A stretch of 64,000 nucleotides of DNA. Source: Streptomyces asiaticus. GTDB taxonomy: Bacteria; Actinomycetota; Actinomycetes; Streptomycetales; Streptomycetaceae. This document shows, in pieces, positions 1 to 10,166 of this stretch. A program made the translations under genes and the position numbers. The stretch's first letter is position 1. Every line of letters begins with the position of its first letter. The stretch spans positions 9,920,001-9,984,000 of the forward strand of contig NZ_JAGSHX010000006.1 of assembly GCF_018138715.1 (NCBI RefSeq), in the 5' to 3' direction. The notes below the pieces were generated by a model. That model saw only the letters and a program-made list of their open reading frames with translations, was not told the origin of the DNA and ran no database searches.

Positions 1-558
<558 letters not shown>

Positions 559-572
559 TGCTTCTCCTCGTC

Positions 573-1682
573 TCAGCTCGCTGCCATCGACACCGCGTGG
601 TCGGCGAGGATCAGCTGGCAGATCTCCGTACTGCCCTCGATGAGCTCCATGAGCTTCGCGTCGCGGTACGCGCGCTCGACCACATGACCCTCGTGCGCCG
701 CGGCCGATCCCAGGACCTGCACCGCCGTGGCGGCACCCTGCGCGGCCTGCGCCGCGCTCACCTGCTTGGCGAGAACGGTGGCGATGACCATGTCGGGAGA
801 GCCGCTGTCCCAGCCGCGGCTGGCGTGCTCGCACACCCGGGTGGCGATCTGCTCGGCGGTCAGCAGATTCGCCAGATGGCGGCCGACGAGCTGGTGCCGG
901 GCGAGTGGTTCACCGAACTGCCTGCGGTCGCGGGCGTGGCGGCGGGCGGCGTCGAGACAGGCCCGCAGGATGCCCACGCAGCCCCACGCGACCGAGATCC
1001 GCCCGTACGCCAGCGCCGTCGTCACCAGCAGCATCAGCGGCTGTCCACCGCCGAGTACCGCGTCGGCGGGCAGCCGCACCTCGTCGAGGTGTACATCCGC
1101 GTGGCCCGCCGCCCGGCAGCCGGACGGCAGCGGCACCCGGCGTACGGTGACGCCCGGAGCCGAGATGGGAACCACCACGGCCGCCGCACCGGAGCCGTAG
1201 CGGCCGACGACGACGATCACATCGGCGTAGTGGGCGGCGGTGGTCCACACCTTCCGCCCGCGGACGACGACCGCGTCCCCGTCCGGTTCGATGGTCGTGG
1301 TCATCGCCGACAGATCGCTGCCGGCCTCCGCCTCGCTGAACGCGACGGCGGCGAGCCGGCCACCGGCCAGCTCCGGCAGATACATCGCGTGCTGCCGCGG
1401 GCCGCCCAAGCGCTGGATGGCCCACGCGGCCATGCCCTGCGACGTCATCACGCTCCGCAGCGAGCTGCACCGGCTGCCGACATACGCCGTGAACTCGCCG
1501 TTCGCCGCGCTGGTCGCGCCAAGGCCGCCGAAGTCCGCCGGCACCCCCGCGCACAGCAGACCGCGGGCCGCCAGCCTCCGCAGCACCTCATCGGGGATCT
1601 CACCGGACCGATCCCACTCCGCGGCCCGGTCGCCGACGAGGTCGTCGACGAGCTCGCGCGCCCCGGCGAGCGGCTCAGGCAT
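573..1682 (-). CDS. fkbI: Acyl-CoA dehydrogenase-like FkbI (glyceryl-ACP oxidation)
   Basis: A 369-residue acyl-CoA dehydrogenase-fold flavoprotein. It carries VAFSEAEAGSD and VWTTAAHYAD in the FAD-binding middle domain, and a C-terminal helical domain with DRRQFGEPLARHQLV and AYRDAKLMELIEGSTEI, all family signatures. In methoxymalonyl-ACP pathways FkbI oxidises the glyceryl/hydroxymalonyl-ACP chain rather than a CoA ester. I chose ATG 1682, which overlaps the ACP stop by 8 bp, over the longer upstream reading that begins with a low-quality Cys/Gly/Pro stretch. It lies between the ACP and fkbH, all minus strand and tightly packed, so it is one operon. Confidence 0.88.
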   Translation of the reverse strand: MPEPLAGARELVDDLVGDRAAEWDRSGEIPDEVLRRLAARGLLCAGVPADFGGLGATSAANGEFTAYVGSRCSSLRSVMTSQGMAAWAIQRLGGPRQHAMYLPELAGGRLAAVAFSEAEAGSDLSAMTTTIEPDGDAVVVRGRKVWTTAAHYADVIVVVGRYGSGAAAVVVPISAPGVTVRRVPLPSGCRAAGHADVHLDEVRLPADAVLGGGQPLMLLVTTALAYGRISVAWGCVGILRACLDAARRHARDRRQFGEPLARHQLVGRHLANLLTAEQIATRVCEHASRGWDSGSPDMVIATVLAKQVSAAQAAQGAATAVQVLGSAAAHEGHVVERAYRDAKLMELIEGSTEICQLILADHAVSMAAS

Positions 1683-1953
1683 CGGCGGGCTGCCCGGCGT
1701 CGCGCAACCGCAGCACAAGGGCGGTCATGGCCGCCACGGTGCGGAAGTTGTCCCGCTTGAGGTCGTCCCCCAGGATCTGCACCGAGAACGCCTGCTCCAG
1801 GTGGACGACGAGCTCCATCGCGAACATCGACGACACCAGCCCGGAGGCGAAGAGGTCCTGGTCGGCGGGGACTTCCGCGTTCACCCGCCCCGAGACGAAC
1901 CCCGTGATCCCCTGCTCGATCCCCTCAGCGGTGATGGCCTGCTCCGCGCTCAT
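1675..1953 (-). CDS. fkbJ: Discrete acyl carrier protein, FkbJ type
   Basis: A 92-residue acidic carrier protein. The segment DQDLFASGLVSSMFAMELVVHLEQAF matches the phosphopantetheine site region; Ser41 or Ser42 would carry the prosthetic arm. FkbJ-type ACPs hold the glyceryl, hydroxymalonyl and methoxymalonyl intermediates and deliver the extender unit to polyketide synthase acyltransferases. The start ATG overlaps the stop of the upstream dehydrogenase as ATGA (1950-1953), and its own stop lies inside the start of fkbI, so translation is coupled on both sides. Confidence 0.88.
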   Translation of the reverse strand: MSAEQAITAEGIEQGITGFVSGRVNAEVPADQDLFASGLVSSMFAMELVVHLEQAFSVQILGDDLKRDNFRTVAAMTALVLRLRDAGQPADA

Positions 1954-2816
1954 GAAAGCACCCCTTCGTAGTCATAGAAACCGCGCCCCGTCTTGCGGCC
2001 CAAATCGCCGTGGCGCACCTTCTCCCGCAGCAGGTCACAGGGGGCGAAGGCGGGATTTCCGGTCCGCTCGGCAAGCAGCCGGAGAGCGTCCGCGAGATTG
2101 TCGAGCCCGATCAGATCGGCGGTGCGCAGCGGCCCGGTCGGATGACCGAGGCACCCTTGCATCAGCCGGTCCACGGACTCGACGCTCGCGGTGCCCTCGG
2201 CCACGATTCTCGCCGCCTCGTTGATCATGGGGTGCAGCAGCCTGCTGGTGACGAACCCCGGCGCGTCGTGCACCACGACCGCCTTCTTCCCCAATCGCCC
2301 GAGCAGGGAGAACACCGCGGCCACGGTGTCCTCGGCGGTCCGCGGGCCGCGGATCACCTCCACCATCTCGATGAGATAGGCCGGATTCATGAAGTGCACC
2401 CCGGCCAGCTCCGCGGGCCGCCGCACCGACTTCGCCAGCTCGTCGATGGGAATCCCCGACGTGTTGGTGATCAGCGTGGTCCCGGGGGCGACCACACCGG
2501 AGACCTCCGCCAGCATCCGCGCCTTGAGCGAGGAGTCCTCGGTGATCGCCTCGATCACCGCGGTGGCATCCGCCGCGGCCTCGCCGGACAGCGTCGTCGT
2601 CAGCGTTCCGGTCGCCCGGGAGCCCGGGAAGGCGCCCATGAACCGCCCGTGCCGCAGTTGCTGGGCGATTTCCGCCTCGGCGGCGCGCAACACCTCGTCC
2701 GAGACGTCGACGAGGACGACGTCCACCCCACGGCCCAGTGCCAGTGCGGTGATGCCGCACCCCATTACCCCTGCGCCGAAAACGGCGATCGTGTCCGAGC
2801 GCGGATTCGCCGTCAC
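1950..2816 (-). CDS. fkbK: 3-hydroxyacyl-CoA dehydrogenase-like FkbK
   Basis: A 288-residue NAD-dependent dehydrogenase with an N-terminal Rossmann motif (IAVFGAGVMGCGITA), the central HFMNPAYLIEMVEVIRG signature and a C-terminal helical domain ending GRKTGRGFYDYEG, as in 3-hydroxybutyryl-CoA dehydrogenases. In this context it is FkbK, which oxidises the hydroxyl of ACP-bound glycerate/tartronate. The start is GTG 2816 with GGAGG about 5 bp upstream. It is the first gene of the visible minus-strand operon; its promoter must lie in 2817-3004, shared with the divergent gene at 3005. Confidence 0.88.
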   Translation of the reverse strand: MTANPRSDTIAVFGAGVMGCGITALALGRGVDVVLVDVSDEVLRAAEAEIAQQLRHGRFMGAFPGSRATGTLTTTLSGEAAADATAVIEAITEDSSLKARMLAEVSGVVAPGTTLITNTSGIPIDELAKSVRRPAELAGVHFMNPAYLIEMVEVIRGPRTAEDTVAAVFSLLGRLGKKAVVVHDAPGFVTSRLLHPMINEAARIVAEGTASVESVDRLMQGCLGHPTGPLRTADLIGLDNLADALRLLAERTGNPAFAPCDLLREKVRHGDLGRKTGRGFYDYEGVLS

Positions 2817-2991
2817 TCTGCCTCCGTGATTCGTCCCGTTCGGTGTGCCATGACGCTAGTCGGCTGATCGAACAGCCCGGAAGGCAACTGGTATCGATCA
2901 AGGGCATCGGCGCCAGGGATACCGGACCTATCGAGTAAACCGCCCAGCGCGCACATACCGGGCCTCTCGGAGCTCGTCCGGAAGGCTCCTC

Positions 2992-3004
2992 TAGGATCTT
3001 CGGC
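2992..3004 (+). promoter_or_regulatory. Likely promoter -10 box for a leaderless transcript
   Basis: TAGGAT at 2992-2997 matches the actinobacterial -10 consensus and lies only 7 bp before the ATG at 3005. That spacing puts the transcription start at or next to the start codon, and no ribosome site precedes the ATG. I see no convincing -35 box at the right distance, so this is a reasoned guess. The rest of the 188-bp divergent gap shows no perfect dyad. Confidence 0.4.
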
Positions 3005-3652
3005 ATGGCGAAGCGCGCGGTCCATCGGCGGGCCCGGAAGATATTGGGCGAGGAACCCGTGGCCCTGGTCTGGTGCGAGATCCACAAGACCATTCCCACG
3101 CCGCCCGAAGAGGTGCACCGCGCCGCGGGCAGGGGGCGGCTGAAGCCGGGTCACCACTGGCTGCTGTACGTCGGTGCCGTGGTGTTCTTCTTCATCGTCG
3201 TCCCGATGATGCTGCTCGACAAGCTGGGCACGGGTCGACGTGACCGGCCGAACGCCCGCTCCTCCGGCTCCGGCTCCGGCCGTGATCGTGATCGTGATCG
3301 CGGGCAGGATCCGGCGAACGGCGTCTTCGACGGCGACTGGAGCCTGACGGCGGGCCAGTTGCTGCTGCACTGGTACGGGCACTCACCCAACCCCAAACGC
3401 CTGGTGATGCTGGCCCGCGATCGCGTCTGTGTCGCCACGTCCCCTCGGCGTCGGCTGTCGCCCACCAAGGCCGACGACTTCCGGATCGTCGCGGAGTTCC
3501 CCCTCGATCAGGCCCGCGTCGAGGCCGAGGCGGGCCAGCCGCGTGGATTCGCCACGTTCCGGCTCCGCTTTGCCGACGGCTCCTGGCTGGAAGCAGGACG
3601 GCTGGGCGAACCCGAGGACGCGGACCACTTCCTTCGCACCATCAACGGCTGA
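3005..3652 (+). CDS. Unknown single-span membrane protein
   Basis: I do not recognise the family. The 215-residue product has a basic N-terminal ~50 residues, one hydrophobic span (about residues 55-72, LLYVGAVVFFFIVVPMMLL) and a linker with an RDRDRDRG stretch from a GATCGT triplication. A C-terminal domain follows (about 100-215) with alternating strands such as FPLDQARVEAEAG and FATFRLRFADGSWLEAGRL, which suggests a small beta-rich (PH-like) cytoplasmic or surface domain. The start has no ribosome site and probably makes a leaderless mRNA. It is divergent from the methoxymalonyl genes, and the XRE regulator starts 6 bp after its stop. Confidence 0.75.
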   Translation: MAKRAVHRRARKILGEEPVALVWCEIHKTIPTPPEEVHRAAGRGRLKPGHHWLLYVGAVVFFFIVVPMMLLDKLGTGRRDRPNARSSGSGSGRDRDRDRGQDPANGVFDGDWSLTAGQLLLHWYGHSPNPKRLVMLARDRVCVATSPRRRLSPTKADDFRIVAEFPLDQARVEAEAGQPRGFATFRLRFADGSWLEAGRLGEPEDADHFLRTING

Positions 3653-3657
3653 CCGTC

Positions 3658-4524
3658 ATGACCACCTCTGATTCGCCCCTGTCCCGCGACGACCGGCGCA
3701 CCGAGCTGCGGGAGTTTCTGCGCAGCCGCCGGGCCCGGGTCTCCCCGGCCAATGTCGGCATGCCGGACGGCGGCCGGCGGCGCACACCGGGGCTGCGGCG
3801 CGAGGAGGTCGCGGTGCTGGCAGGCGTCGGAGTGTCCTGGTACACGTGGCTGGAGCAGGGGCGCGACATCAAGGTGTCCGAGCAGGTCCTCGACACGATC
3901 GCCCGGGCGCTGCTGCTGGGCTCCGCCGAGCGTGCCCACCTCTACCGCCTGGCAGGACTCAATCCGCCGCAGACCCCCTCCGCGCCCTCGGCGGCGCCCT
4001 CACCCGAGGTGCGGCGATTGCTGGACGCCTGGTCACCGCGGCCCGGCTATGTCCGCGACCGCCACTGGAATTTCACTGCCGTCAACGACGCGGCACGCGT
4101 GGTGTTCGGCTACGGCGACAGCGACCACAACTGCCTGGTCTCCTTCTTCACCAACGCCCGCTACCGGGTGCTGCACCGGAACTGGGCCGAGACCGCGACC
4201 GATGTGGCCGCCGCCTTCCGGGCCGACGCGGCGCGCTACCCGGACGATCCGGAGTTCGGCCGCATCGCCGCCGATCTGGCCGCGGACAGCCCCGAATTCG
4301 CCGAGCTGTGGGCGCGTCACGATGTGGCCGAGCACACCAGCGCGGTGAAGGCGGTCGATCACCCCGACGCCGGGACAATGATCTTCGATGCCACCCTGCT
4401 GCCGCTGCCCGAGCACCCCGGGCACCACCTGATCCTGCACAACCCACGTCCCGGCACCGACACCCAGCAGCGGCTGGAGGCGCTGCTGCGGCAGCACAGC
4501 CTGGTGGTGCCACACCCAGGATGA
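3658..4524 (+). CDS. XRE-family regulator with MmyB-like ligand-binding domain
   Basis: A 288-residue one-component regulator. Residues ~12-75 form a helix-turn-helix domain with the family signature RRRTPGLRREEVAVLAGVGVSWYTWLEQGRDI. The C-terminal part (about 110-275) has the MmyB-like pattern (DRHWNFTAVNDAARVVFG, EFAELWARHDVAEH, LILHNPRPGTDTQQRL), which is PAS-like and thought to bind a lipid or other small ligand. Family members often sit next to and control an oxidoreductase, and a quinone oxidoreductase follows 44 bp downstream on the same strand. The effector cannot be read from sequence. Confidence 0.9.
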   Translation: MTTSDSPLSRDDRRTELREFLRSRRARVSPANVGMPDGGRRRTPGLRREEVAVLAGVGVSWYTWLEQGRDIKVSEQVLDTIARALLLGSAERAHLYRLAGLNPPQTPSAPSAAPSPEVRRLLDAWSPRPGYVRDRHWNFTAVNDAARVVFGYGDSDHNCLVSFFTNARYRVLHRNWAETATDVAAAFRADAARYPDDPEFGRIAADLAADSPEFAELWARHDVAEHTSAVKAVDHPDAGTMIFDATLLPLPEHPGHHLILHNPRPGTDTQQRLEALLRQHSLVVPHPG

Positions 4525-4568
4525 GTGGACACTGCCCGCGTTGCCGCCGTGCCCGCAGGATCGTGGAC

Positions 4569-5552
4569 ATGAGCAACAGCAGCAGGCAGATGAAGGCAGT
4601 GACCATCCCCGAGTTCGGCGACGCCGAGGTGCTCCGCGTCGCCACCGTTCCCGTCCCCGAGCCCGGGCCGGGCCAAGTCGCCATCGATGTGGCGTACGCG
4701 GGCGCCAACTTCGCCGAGGTCCTCTACCGGCGCGGCGTGGTCGACGTGCCGCTTCCCTTTGTGCCCGGTATCGAGGTGTCGGGGCGGATCCGGGCGGTCG
4801 GTGAGGGCGTCGAGGACCTGACCGCCGGGCAGCCGGTGGCCGCGCTCTCGATCGTCGACAGCGGTGGTTACGCCGAGGTGGTGGTCACCTCGGCGGACCT
4901 GGTCGTGCCGCTGGACGGCCTCGGTATCGGGATGGACGTCGCCGCGGCGCTGCCGTCGAACAGCACTACCGCGTTCCTCGTGCTCGACCGGGTGGCCCGG
5001 ATCGAGCCCGGAGAACGCGTTCTGGTCTATGCGGCGGCCGGCGGCGTGGGAAGCCAACTCGGCCAGGCCGCCCGCCTGCTGGGCGCGGGCCATGTGGTCG
5101 GCACCGTCGGCAGTGCGGCCAAGATCGAGACCGCCAGGCGCTTCGGCTACCACGAGGTGATCACACGGGACCGGATCGCCGACGCGGGCGCGTTCGACAT
5201 CGTGGTCGACATGGTCGGCGGCCCGGCGCGCCGTGCGGGTCTTGACCGGCTGGCCCCGATGGGGCGCCTGGTGGTGATGGGCAACGCCTCCGGCGCCGAG
5301 GACATCGGTGTCCCGGCCAACGAACTGTGGTTCACCAACAGGACCGTCTCCGGCTTCAACCTGGCCGCCTTCTCCGCCGCCTTCCCCGCGGAGACACGCC
5401 GGGCGCTGCGCCGCGCGGTGGCGGCCGTGGCGACGGGAGATCTGCGGACGCGGGTCGAAACCCTGCCGCTGGAACAGGCCGCCGAGGCCCACCGCCGCAT
5501 CGAATCGGGCACGACCACGGGCAAGCTGGTGCTCGAGGTCGCGGCGCTGTGA
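4569..5552 (+). CDS. NADPH:quinone oxidoreductase / zinc-type alcohol dehydrogenase family
   Basis: A 327-residue medium-chain dehydrogenase/reductase. It begins MSNSSRQMKAVTIPEFGDAE, a standard start for quinone oxidoreductases, and has the nucleotide-binding loop VLVYAAAGGVGSQLGQAARL near residue 155. Zinc-ligand cysteines are absent, which fits the zinc-free quinone reductase branch. I chose ATG 4569 because the open frame upstream runs as a shadow through the XRE gene. It is probably controlled by the XRE regulator just upstream. The natural substrate is unknown. Confidence 0.88.
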   Translation: MSNSSRQMKAVTIPEFGDAEVLRVATVPVPEPGPGQVAIDVAYAGANFAEVLYRRGVVDVPLPFVPGIEVSGRIRAVGEGVEDLTAGQPVAALSIVDSGGYAEVVVTSADLVVPLDGLGIGMDVAAALPSNSTTAFLVLDRVARIEPGERVLVYAAAGGVGSQLGQAARLLGAGHVVGTVGSAAKIETARRFGYHEVITRDRIADAGAFDIVVDMVGGPARRAGLDRLAPMGRLVVMGNASGAEDIGVPANELWFTNRTVSGFNLAAFSAAFPAETRRALRRAVAAVATGDLRTRVETLPLEQAAEAHRRIESGTTTGKLVLEVAAL

Positions 5553-5589
5553 CCTACGGCCTTCCGGTGCATCGCACGAGACGTCGGGA

Positions 5590-5690
5590 CCAGACGCCGG
5601 GACGCGGGTGCCCGACGGGAAGGCGGGCGGGCAGGCCGCGCAGCAGTGTGTCGAGGAAGAGGTCGAAGCGGGGCGTGCCCGCCGTTTGAA
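5590..5690 (-). pseudogene. Remnant of a TetR-type regulator C-terminus
   Basis: On the minus strand this stretch reads [19 protein letters not shown], the usual closing helix of TetR-family regulators, but no start or DNA-binding domain is attached. It lies just past the stop of the intact tetR gene, in another protein context, so it looks like the tail of a lost second regulator or a duplicated end. The match is short, so confidence is limited. Confidence 0.35.
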
Positions 5691-5708
5691 GGCGATGCCG
5701 GTGCGCGC

Positions 5709-6389
5709 TCAAGGGCTGTCCTCGATGAGGCGTCGCAGCGAGGGGAGCAAGGTATCGAGGTCCTGGCTGGTCCGGAACGCGACGAGGGTGGTGCCGTCAT
5801 CGTCCCTCTCCCCGGGGGACTGAGGCGTCGGGAAGAGAGCGAGGACTTCGCGCATCGCCTCGTCGACCTCCGCGACGGGGTCGGCGGACTCGCCCCGGAG
5901 CCATCGGCGCAGTACGTGGTTGTGGGCCGCCACCACTGCCGCCGCCATGAGCTCGGCCCGAAGCGAGGCCGCCTCGGTGGGGTCTCCCATCCAGTCCGCG
6001 ATGAACTCGCGGAACAGTCGCTGGTAGCGCGCCACGCTGGCGATCTCCCGGTCCCGCAGGGCGGAAACCTTGCTGGTGAGCGCGTACCTGCGGCGCGCGA
6101 GGTCGCCCTCATCGATGTAGTGCAGCAGCACCAGGCGTACGGCGTCGGATACGGCGACCAGGGCGGTGCTGTCACTGGAGGTCGCCAGGCGGTCCCTGAT
6201 CAGCTCCAGCAGCCGGTCATGATCGGGGAAGATGACCGCTTCCTTCGACCGGTAGTGCCGGAAGAACGTCGTACGGCCCACTCCGGCCCGTTCGGCGATG
6301 TCATCGACGGTGGTCCGCTCGTATCCGCGTTCGTCGAAGAGAACGAACGCGGCGTCCGCGAGCCGGATCCGCGCGGCTGGCTTGCTCAT
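5709..6389 (-). CDS. TetR/AcrR-family regulator
   Basis: A 226-residue regulator with a typical N-terminal TetR domain: [44 protein letters not shown], the last part being the recognition helix region. The C-terminal domain is helical with no recognisable ligand signature. It is divergent from the acyl-CoA carboxylase beta gene. The shared ~100-bp gap holds a perfect dyad (6442-6456) that is the likely operator, so this protein probably represses itself and the carboxylase. The inducer is likely acyl-CoA-related by context only. Confidence 0.92.
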   Translation of the reverse strand: MSKPAARIRLADAAFVLFDERGYERTTVDDIAERAGVGRTTFFRHYRSKEAVIFPDHDRLLELIRDRLATSSDSTALVAVSDAVRLVLLHYIDEGDLARRRYALTSKVSALRDREIASVARYQRLFREFIADWMGDPTEAASLRAELMAAAVVAAHNHVLRRWLRGESADPVAEVDEAMREVLALFPTPQSPGERDDDGTTLVAFRTSQDLDTLLPSLRRLIEDSP

Positions 6390-6441
6390 GACCGCTCATC
6401 CTTCCTTGTCTCAGTGCTCGGAGACCACTTGCCCCACCGTG

Positions 6442-6476
6442 CGGTACTGAGTACCGTTCATAAGACATTGAGTACC
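6442..6476. promoter_or_regulatory. Probable TetR operator with a second half-site
   Basis: CGGTACTGAGTACCG at 6442-6456 is a perfect 15-bp dyad centred on G6449. A further TGAGTACC at 6469-6476 repeats the right arm exactly 21 bp downstream, i.e. two helical turns on the same face. It lies in the gap between the divergent tetR (start 6389) and the carboxylase beta gene (start 6492), where a TetR operator is expected. Confidence 0.6.
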
Positions 6477-6491
6477 ACAGGAGGTTCCGGC

Positions 6492-8114
6492 GTGGATCCC
6501 GTTACGCAGAGTGAGTCCCGCCCGCGGCTCCACACCACCGCGGGCAAGCTCGCGGATCTCCAGCGCCGTATCGAGGAAGCGACGCACGCCGGTTCCGCGC
6601 GCGCCGTCGAGAAGCAGCACGCCAAGGGCAAGCTGACGGCCCGTGAGCGGATCGAGCTGCTGCTCGACGAGGGCTCCTTCATGGAGCTCGACGAGTTCGC
6701 CCGGCACCGCTCCACCAACTTCGGCCTGGACGGCAACCGCCCCTACGGCGACGGCGTCGTCACCGGGTACGGCACGGTCGACGGCCGACCGGTGGCCGTG
6801 TTCTCCCAGGACTTCACCGTCTTCGGCGGCGCGCTGGGCGAGGTCTACGGCCAGAAGATCGTCAAGGTGATGGACTTCGCGCTGAGGACCGGCTGCCCGG
6901 TCATCGGCATCAACGACTCCGGCGGCGCCCGCATCCAGGAGGGTGTGGCCTCCCTCGGCGCCTACGGCGAGATCTTCCGCCGCAACACCCACGCGAGCGG
7001 TGTCATCCCGCAGATCAGCCTGGTCGTGGGCCCCTGTGCGGGGGGAGCCGTGTACTCCCCGGCGATCACCGACTTCACGGTCATGGTCGACCAGACCTCG
7101 CACATGTTCATCACCGGCCCGGACGTCATCAAGACCGTCACCGGTGAGGACGTCGGCTTCGAGGAGCTGGGCGGCGCCCGCACCCACAACGCCACCTCCG
7201 GTGTGGCCCATCACATGGCCGGCGACGAGAAGGACGCCATCGAGTACGTCAAACAGCTGCTGTCGTACCTGCCCTCCAACAACCTCTCCGCGGCGCCGGT
7301 CTTCCCCGAGGAGGCGGACCTCGCCGTCACGGACGAGGACCTGGAGCTGGACACCCTCGTGCCCGACAGCGCGAACCAGCCGTACGACATGCACAGGGTG
7401 ATCGAGCACATCCTCGACGACACCGAGTTCTTCGAGACGCAGCCGCTGTTCGCGCCGAACATCGTCACCGGCTTCGGGCGGGTCGAGGGCCACCCGGTGG
7501 GCATCCTGGCCAACCAGCCGATGCGGTCCGCCGGCTGCCTGGACATCAAGGCGAGCGAGAAGGGCGCGCGCTTCGTACGCACCTGCGACGCCTTCAACAT
7601 CCCGGTCATCACCTTCGTCGATGTGCCGGGCTTCCTGCCGGGCGTGGGCCAGGAGCACGACGGCATCATCCGCCGCGGCGCCAAGCTGATCTACGCCTAC
7701 GCGGAGGCGACGGTCCCGCTGATCACGGTGATCACCCGCAAGGCCTTCGGCGGCGCCTATGACGTCATGGGCTCCAAACACCTGGGCGCCGACCTCAACC
7801 TGGCCTGGCCGACCGCCCAGATCGCCGTGATGGGTGCCCAGGGCGCGGTCAACATCCTGCACCGCCGCACCCTCGCCGAGGCGGAGGCCGAGGCCAAGGC
7901 CGGGACCGGCGGCCACGTGGAGGCGACCCGGGCGCGGCTCATCCAGGAATACGAGGACACCCTCCTCAACCCCTATGTCGCGGCCGAGCGCGGTTACGTC
8001 GACGCGGTGATCATGCCGTCCGAGACCCGTCGGCACATCGTGCGCGGCCTGCGTCAGCTGAGCACCAAGCGCGAGTCACTGCCGCCCAAGAAGCACGGCA
8101 ACATCCCCCTCTAG
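6492..8114 (+). CDS. pccB: Acyl-CoA (propionyl-CoA type) carboxylase beta subunit
   Basis: A 540-residue carboxyltransferase. The N-terminal half has the oxyanion-hole pattern [12 protein letters not shown] and [17 protein letters not shown]. The C-terminal half has [34 protein letters not shown] and [20 protein letters not shown]. The Asp after GGAY corresponds, as I recall the family, to the residue of S. coelicolor PccB (Asp422) linked to propionyl-CoA preference; this is from memory. Start GTG 6492 is preceded by AGGAGG with good spacing; the longer upstream frame is a shadow of tetR. It makes methylmalonyl-CoA with the alpha subunit downstream and could feed a polyketide pathway. Confidence 0.93.
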   Translation: MDPVTQSESRPRLHTTAGKLADLQRRIEEATHAGSARAVEKQHAKGKLTARERIELLLDEGSFMELDEFARHRSTNFGLDGNRPYGDGVVTGYGTVDGRPVAVFSQDFTVFGGALGEVYGQKIVKVMDFALRTGCPVIGINDSGGARIQEGVASLGAYGEIFRRNTHASGVIPQISLVVGPCAGGAVYSPAITDFTVMVDQTSHMFITGPDVIKTVTGEDVGFEELGGARTHNATSGVAHHMAGDEKDAIEYVKQLLSYLPSNNLSAAPVFPEEADLAVTDEDLELDTLVPDSANQPYDMHRVIEHILDDTEFFETQPLFAPNIVTGFGRVEGHPVGILANQPMRSAGCLDIKASEKGARFVRTCDAFNIPVITFVDVPGFLPGVGQEHDGIIRRGAKLIYAYAEATVPLITVITRKAFGGAYDVMGSKHLGADLNLAWPTAQIAVMGAQGAVNILHRRTLAEAEAEAKAGTGGHVEATRARLIQEYEDTLLNPYVAAERGYVDAVIMPSETRRHIVRGLRQLSTKRESLPPKKHGNIPL

Positions 8115-8174
8115 TCCGGACCGCTCCCACTGGCCTCGTCGAACGAGCAGACCCCGACTCTTGGAGAAAGCAGC

Positions 8175-8285
8175 ATGAACGACCTGTTGGAACGAACGGA
8201 GCGGGCCGGTGCCGTTGTGGCACCGCACGCGCGCGTGGTGCACCGGCCGACCGCGGCCGGGAACGAGCTGGAGTCGGCATGCTGA
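8175..8285 (+). CDS. Possible 36-residue small ORF between carboxylase subunits
   Basis: ATG 8175 follows GGAGAAAG with plausible spacing and opens a 36-codon frame that begins [19 protein letters not shown] and ends in Ala-Cys. Its stop (TGA 8283-8285) overlaps the alpha-subunit ATG at 8279. It is much shorter than known epsilon (PccE/AccE) subunits and has no similarity I recognise. It could be a coupling leader that helps translate the alpha subunit, or a small accessory peptide. Confidence 0.4.
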   Translation: MNDLLERTERAGAVVAPHARVVHRPTAAGNELESAC

Positions 8286-10036
8286 CGAAGGTGCTGATCG
8301 CCAACCGTGGCGAGATCGCCGTCCGCGTGGCCCGGGCCTGCCGGGACGCCGGGATCGCGAGCGTGGCCGTCTACGCGGACCCGGACCGGGACGCTCTGCA
8401 CGTCCGCGCCGCGGACGAGGCGTTCGCCCTGGGCGGTGACACCCCGGCGACCAGCTACCTGGTGATCGACCATATCCTGAACGCGGCACGCGAGTCCGGC
8501 GCGGACGCCGTCCACCCCGGCTACGGATTCCTCTCCGAGAACGCCGAGTTCGCCCAGGCCGTCCTGGACGCGGGCCTGATCTGGATCGGCCCCCCGCCGC
8601 ACGCCATCCGCGATCTCGGTGACAAGGTCGCCGCCCGGCATATCGCCCAGCGCGCGGGTGCTCCGCTGGTGGCCGGGACCCCCGATCCCGTCTCGGGGGC
8701 GGAGGAGGTCGTGGCCTTCGCCGAACAGCACGGTCTTCCGATCGCCATCAAGGCCGCCTTCGGCGGCGGCGGCCGTGGTCTGAAGGTCGCCCGCACGATG
8801 GAAGAGGTCCCCGAGCTCTACGACTCCGCCGTCCGTGAGGCCGTGGCCGCCTTCGGGCGTGGGGAGTGCTTCGTCGAGCGCTACCTGGACAAGCCCCGGC
8901 ATGTGGAGACCCAGTGCCTGGCCGACACCCACGGCAACGTGGTCGTGGTCTCCACCCGCGACTGCTCCCTCCAGCGCCGCCATCAGAAGCTGGTCGAGGA
9001 GGCCCCGGCGCCGTTCCTGTCCGAGGAGCAGAACGCCCAGCTCTACGCCGCCTCCAAGGCCATCCTCAAGGAGGCGGGCTATGTCGGGGCGGGGACGGTG
9101 GAGTTCCTGGTGGGGATGGACGGCACGATCTCGTTCCTGGAGGTCAACACCCGGCTCCAGGTGGAGCACCCGGTCACCGAGGAGGTCACCGGCATCGACC
9201 TGGTCCGCGAGATGTTCCGTATCGCGGATGGTGAGGCCATCGGGTACGACGATCCGCCGATGCGGGGGCACTCGTTCGAGTTCCGGATCAACGGTGAGGA
9301 CCCGGGCCGCAACTTCCTGCCCGCCCCGGGCACGGTGACCTCCTTCGTGCCGCCCGCCGGGCCCGGTGTGCGGCTGGACGCGGGCGTGGAGTCCGGCAGC
9401 GTGATCGGCCCCGCGTGGGACTCGCTGCTGGCCAAGCTGATCGTCACCGGCGCCACGCGGAAGCAGGCCCTGGAGCGGGCGGCCCGTGCCCTGGCCGAGT
9501 TCCAGGTCGAGGGGATGGCCACGGCGATCCCGTTCCACCAGGCGGTGGTGAAGGACCCGGCGTTCACCAGCGAGCCGTTCACCATCCACACCCGCTGGAT
9601 CGAGACCGAGTTCAACAACGAGATCAAGCCCTTTGCCGCCCCCTCGGACGCGGAGACGGACGAGGAGCCGGGCCGTGAGACGGTGGTCGTCGAGGTCGGC
9701 GGCAAGCGCCTGGAGGTCTCCCTGCCGTCCTCGCTGGGCCTGTCGCCGTCCCGCACCGGCCACGCCGCGGGCGCCCGCCCCAAGCGGCGCGCGGCCAGGA
9801 AGTCGGGCCCGGTCGCCTCGGGTGACACCCTCGCGTCCCCGATGCAGGGCACGATCGTCAAGGTGGCCGTCGAGGAGGGCCAGGAGGTCAAGGAGGGAGA
9901 CCTGGTCGTCGTCCTGGAGGCGATGAAGATGGAGCAGCCGCTGAACGCGCACAAGTCCGGCACCATCAAGGGCCTGTCCGCCGAGATCGGCGCCTCCCTC
10001 ACCTCCGGCGCCGCGATCTGCGAGATCAAGGACTGA
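8279..10036 (+). CDS. accA: Acetyl/propionyl-CoA carboxylase alpha subunit (biotin carboxylase + BCCP)
   Basis: A 585-residue fusion. Residues 1-~445 are the biotin carboxylase with its ATP-grasp domain ([78 protein letters not shown]). The C-terminal ~80 residues are the biotin carrier domain with [11 protein letters not shown], in which Lys550 is biotinylated. A linker of about 60 residues joins them, as in Streptomyces AccA proteins shared by several beta subunits. ATG 8279 overlaps a small ORF by 7 bp. It works with the beta subunit encoded upstream. Confidence 0.95.
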   Translation: MLTKVLIANRGEIAVRVARACRDAGIASVAVYADPDRDALHVRAADEAFALGGDTPATSYLVIDHILNAARESGADAVHPGYGFLSENAEFAQAVLDAGLIWIGPPPHAIRDLGDKVAARHIAQRAGAPLVAGTPDPVSGAEEVVAFAEQHGLPIAIKAAFGGGGRGLKVARTMEEVPELYDSAVREAVAAFGRGECFVERYLDKPRHVETQCLADTHGNVVVVSTRDCSLQRRHQKLVEEAPAPFLSEEQNAQLYAASKAILKEAGYVGAGTVEFLVGMDGTISFLEVNTRLQVEHPVTEEVTGIDLVREMFRIADGEAIGYDDPPMRGHSFEFRINGEDPGRNFLPAPGTVTSFVPPAGPGVRLDAGVESGSVIGPAWDSLLAKLIVTGATRKQALERAARALAEFQVEGMATAIPFHQAVVKDPAFTSEPFTIHTRWIETEFNNEIKPFAAPSDAETDEEPGRETVVVEVGGKRLEVSLPSSLGLSPSRTGHAAGARPKRRAARKSGPVASGDTLASPMQGTIVKVAVEEGQEVKEGDLVVVLEAMKMEQPLNAHKSGTIKGLSAEIGASLTSGAAICEIKD

Positions 10037-10166
10037 CGAACGCATCAGCCGGTCCTCGCGAGGTACACCGCTGAATGCCCTGATCTGCCACATCCGTGAC
10101 CAGGGCCGCCCTCGTTCCCTTCACAGGCCGTTCCACCGCACCAGGCGGCGGCCAGGAGAATTCGCC

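Noticed and set aside
3285..3305. GATCGT triplication as a regulatory repeat
   Set aside because: It lies inside the coding frame and gives an Arg-Asp repeat; no regulatory context.
8111..10093. Long minus-strand open frame opposite the carboxylase alpha gene
   Set aside because: It is a high-GC antisense shadow of the real gene; no ribosome site and the composition is His/Gly/Arg/Asp-rich nonsense.
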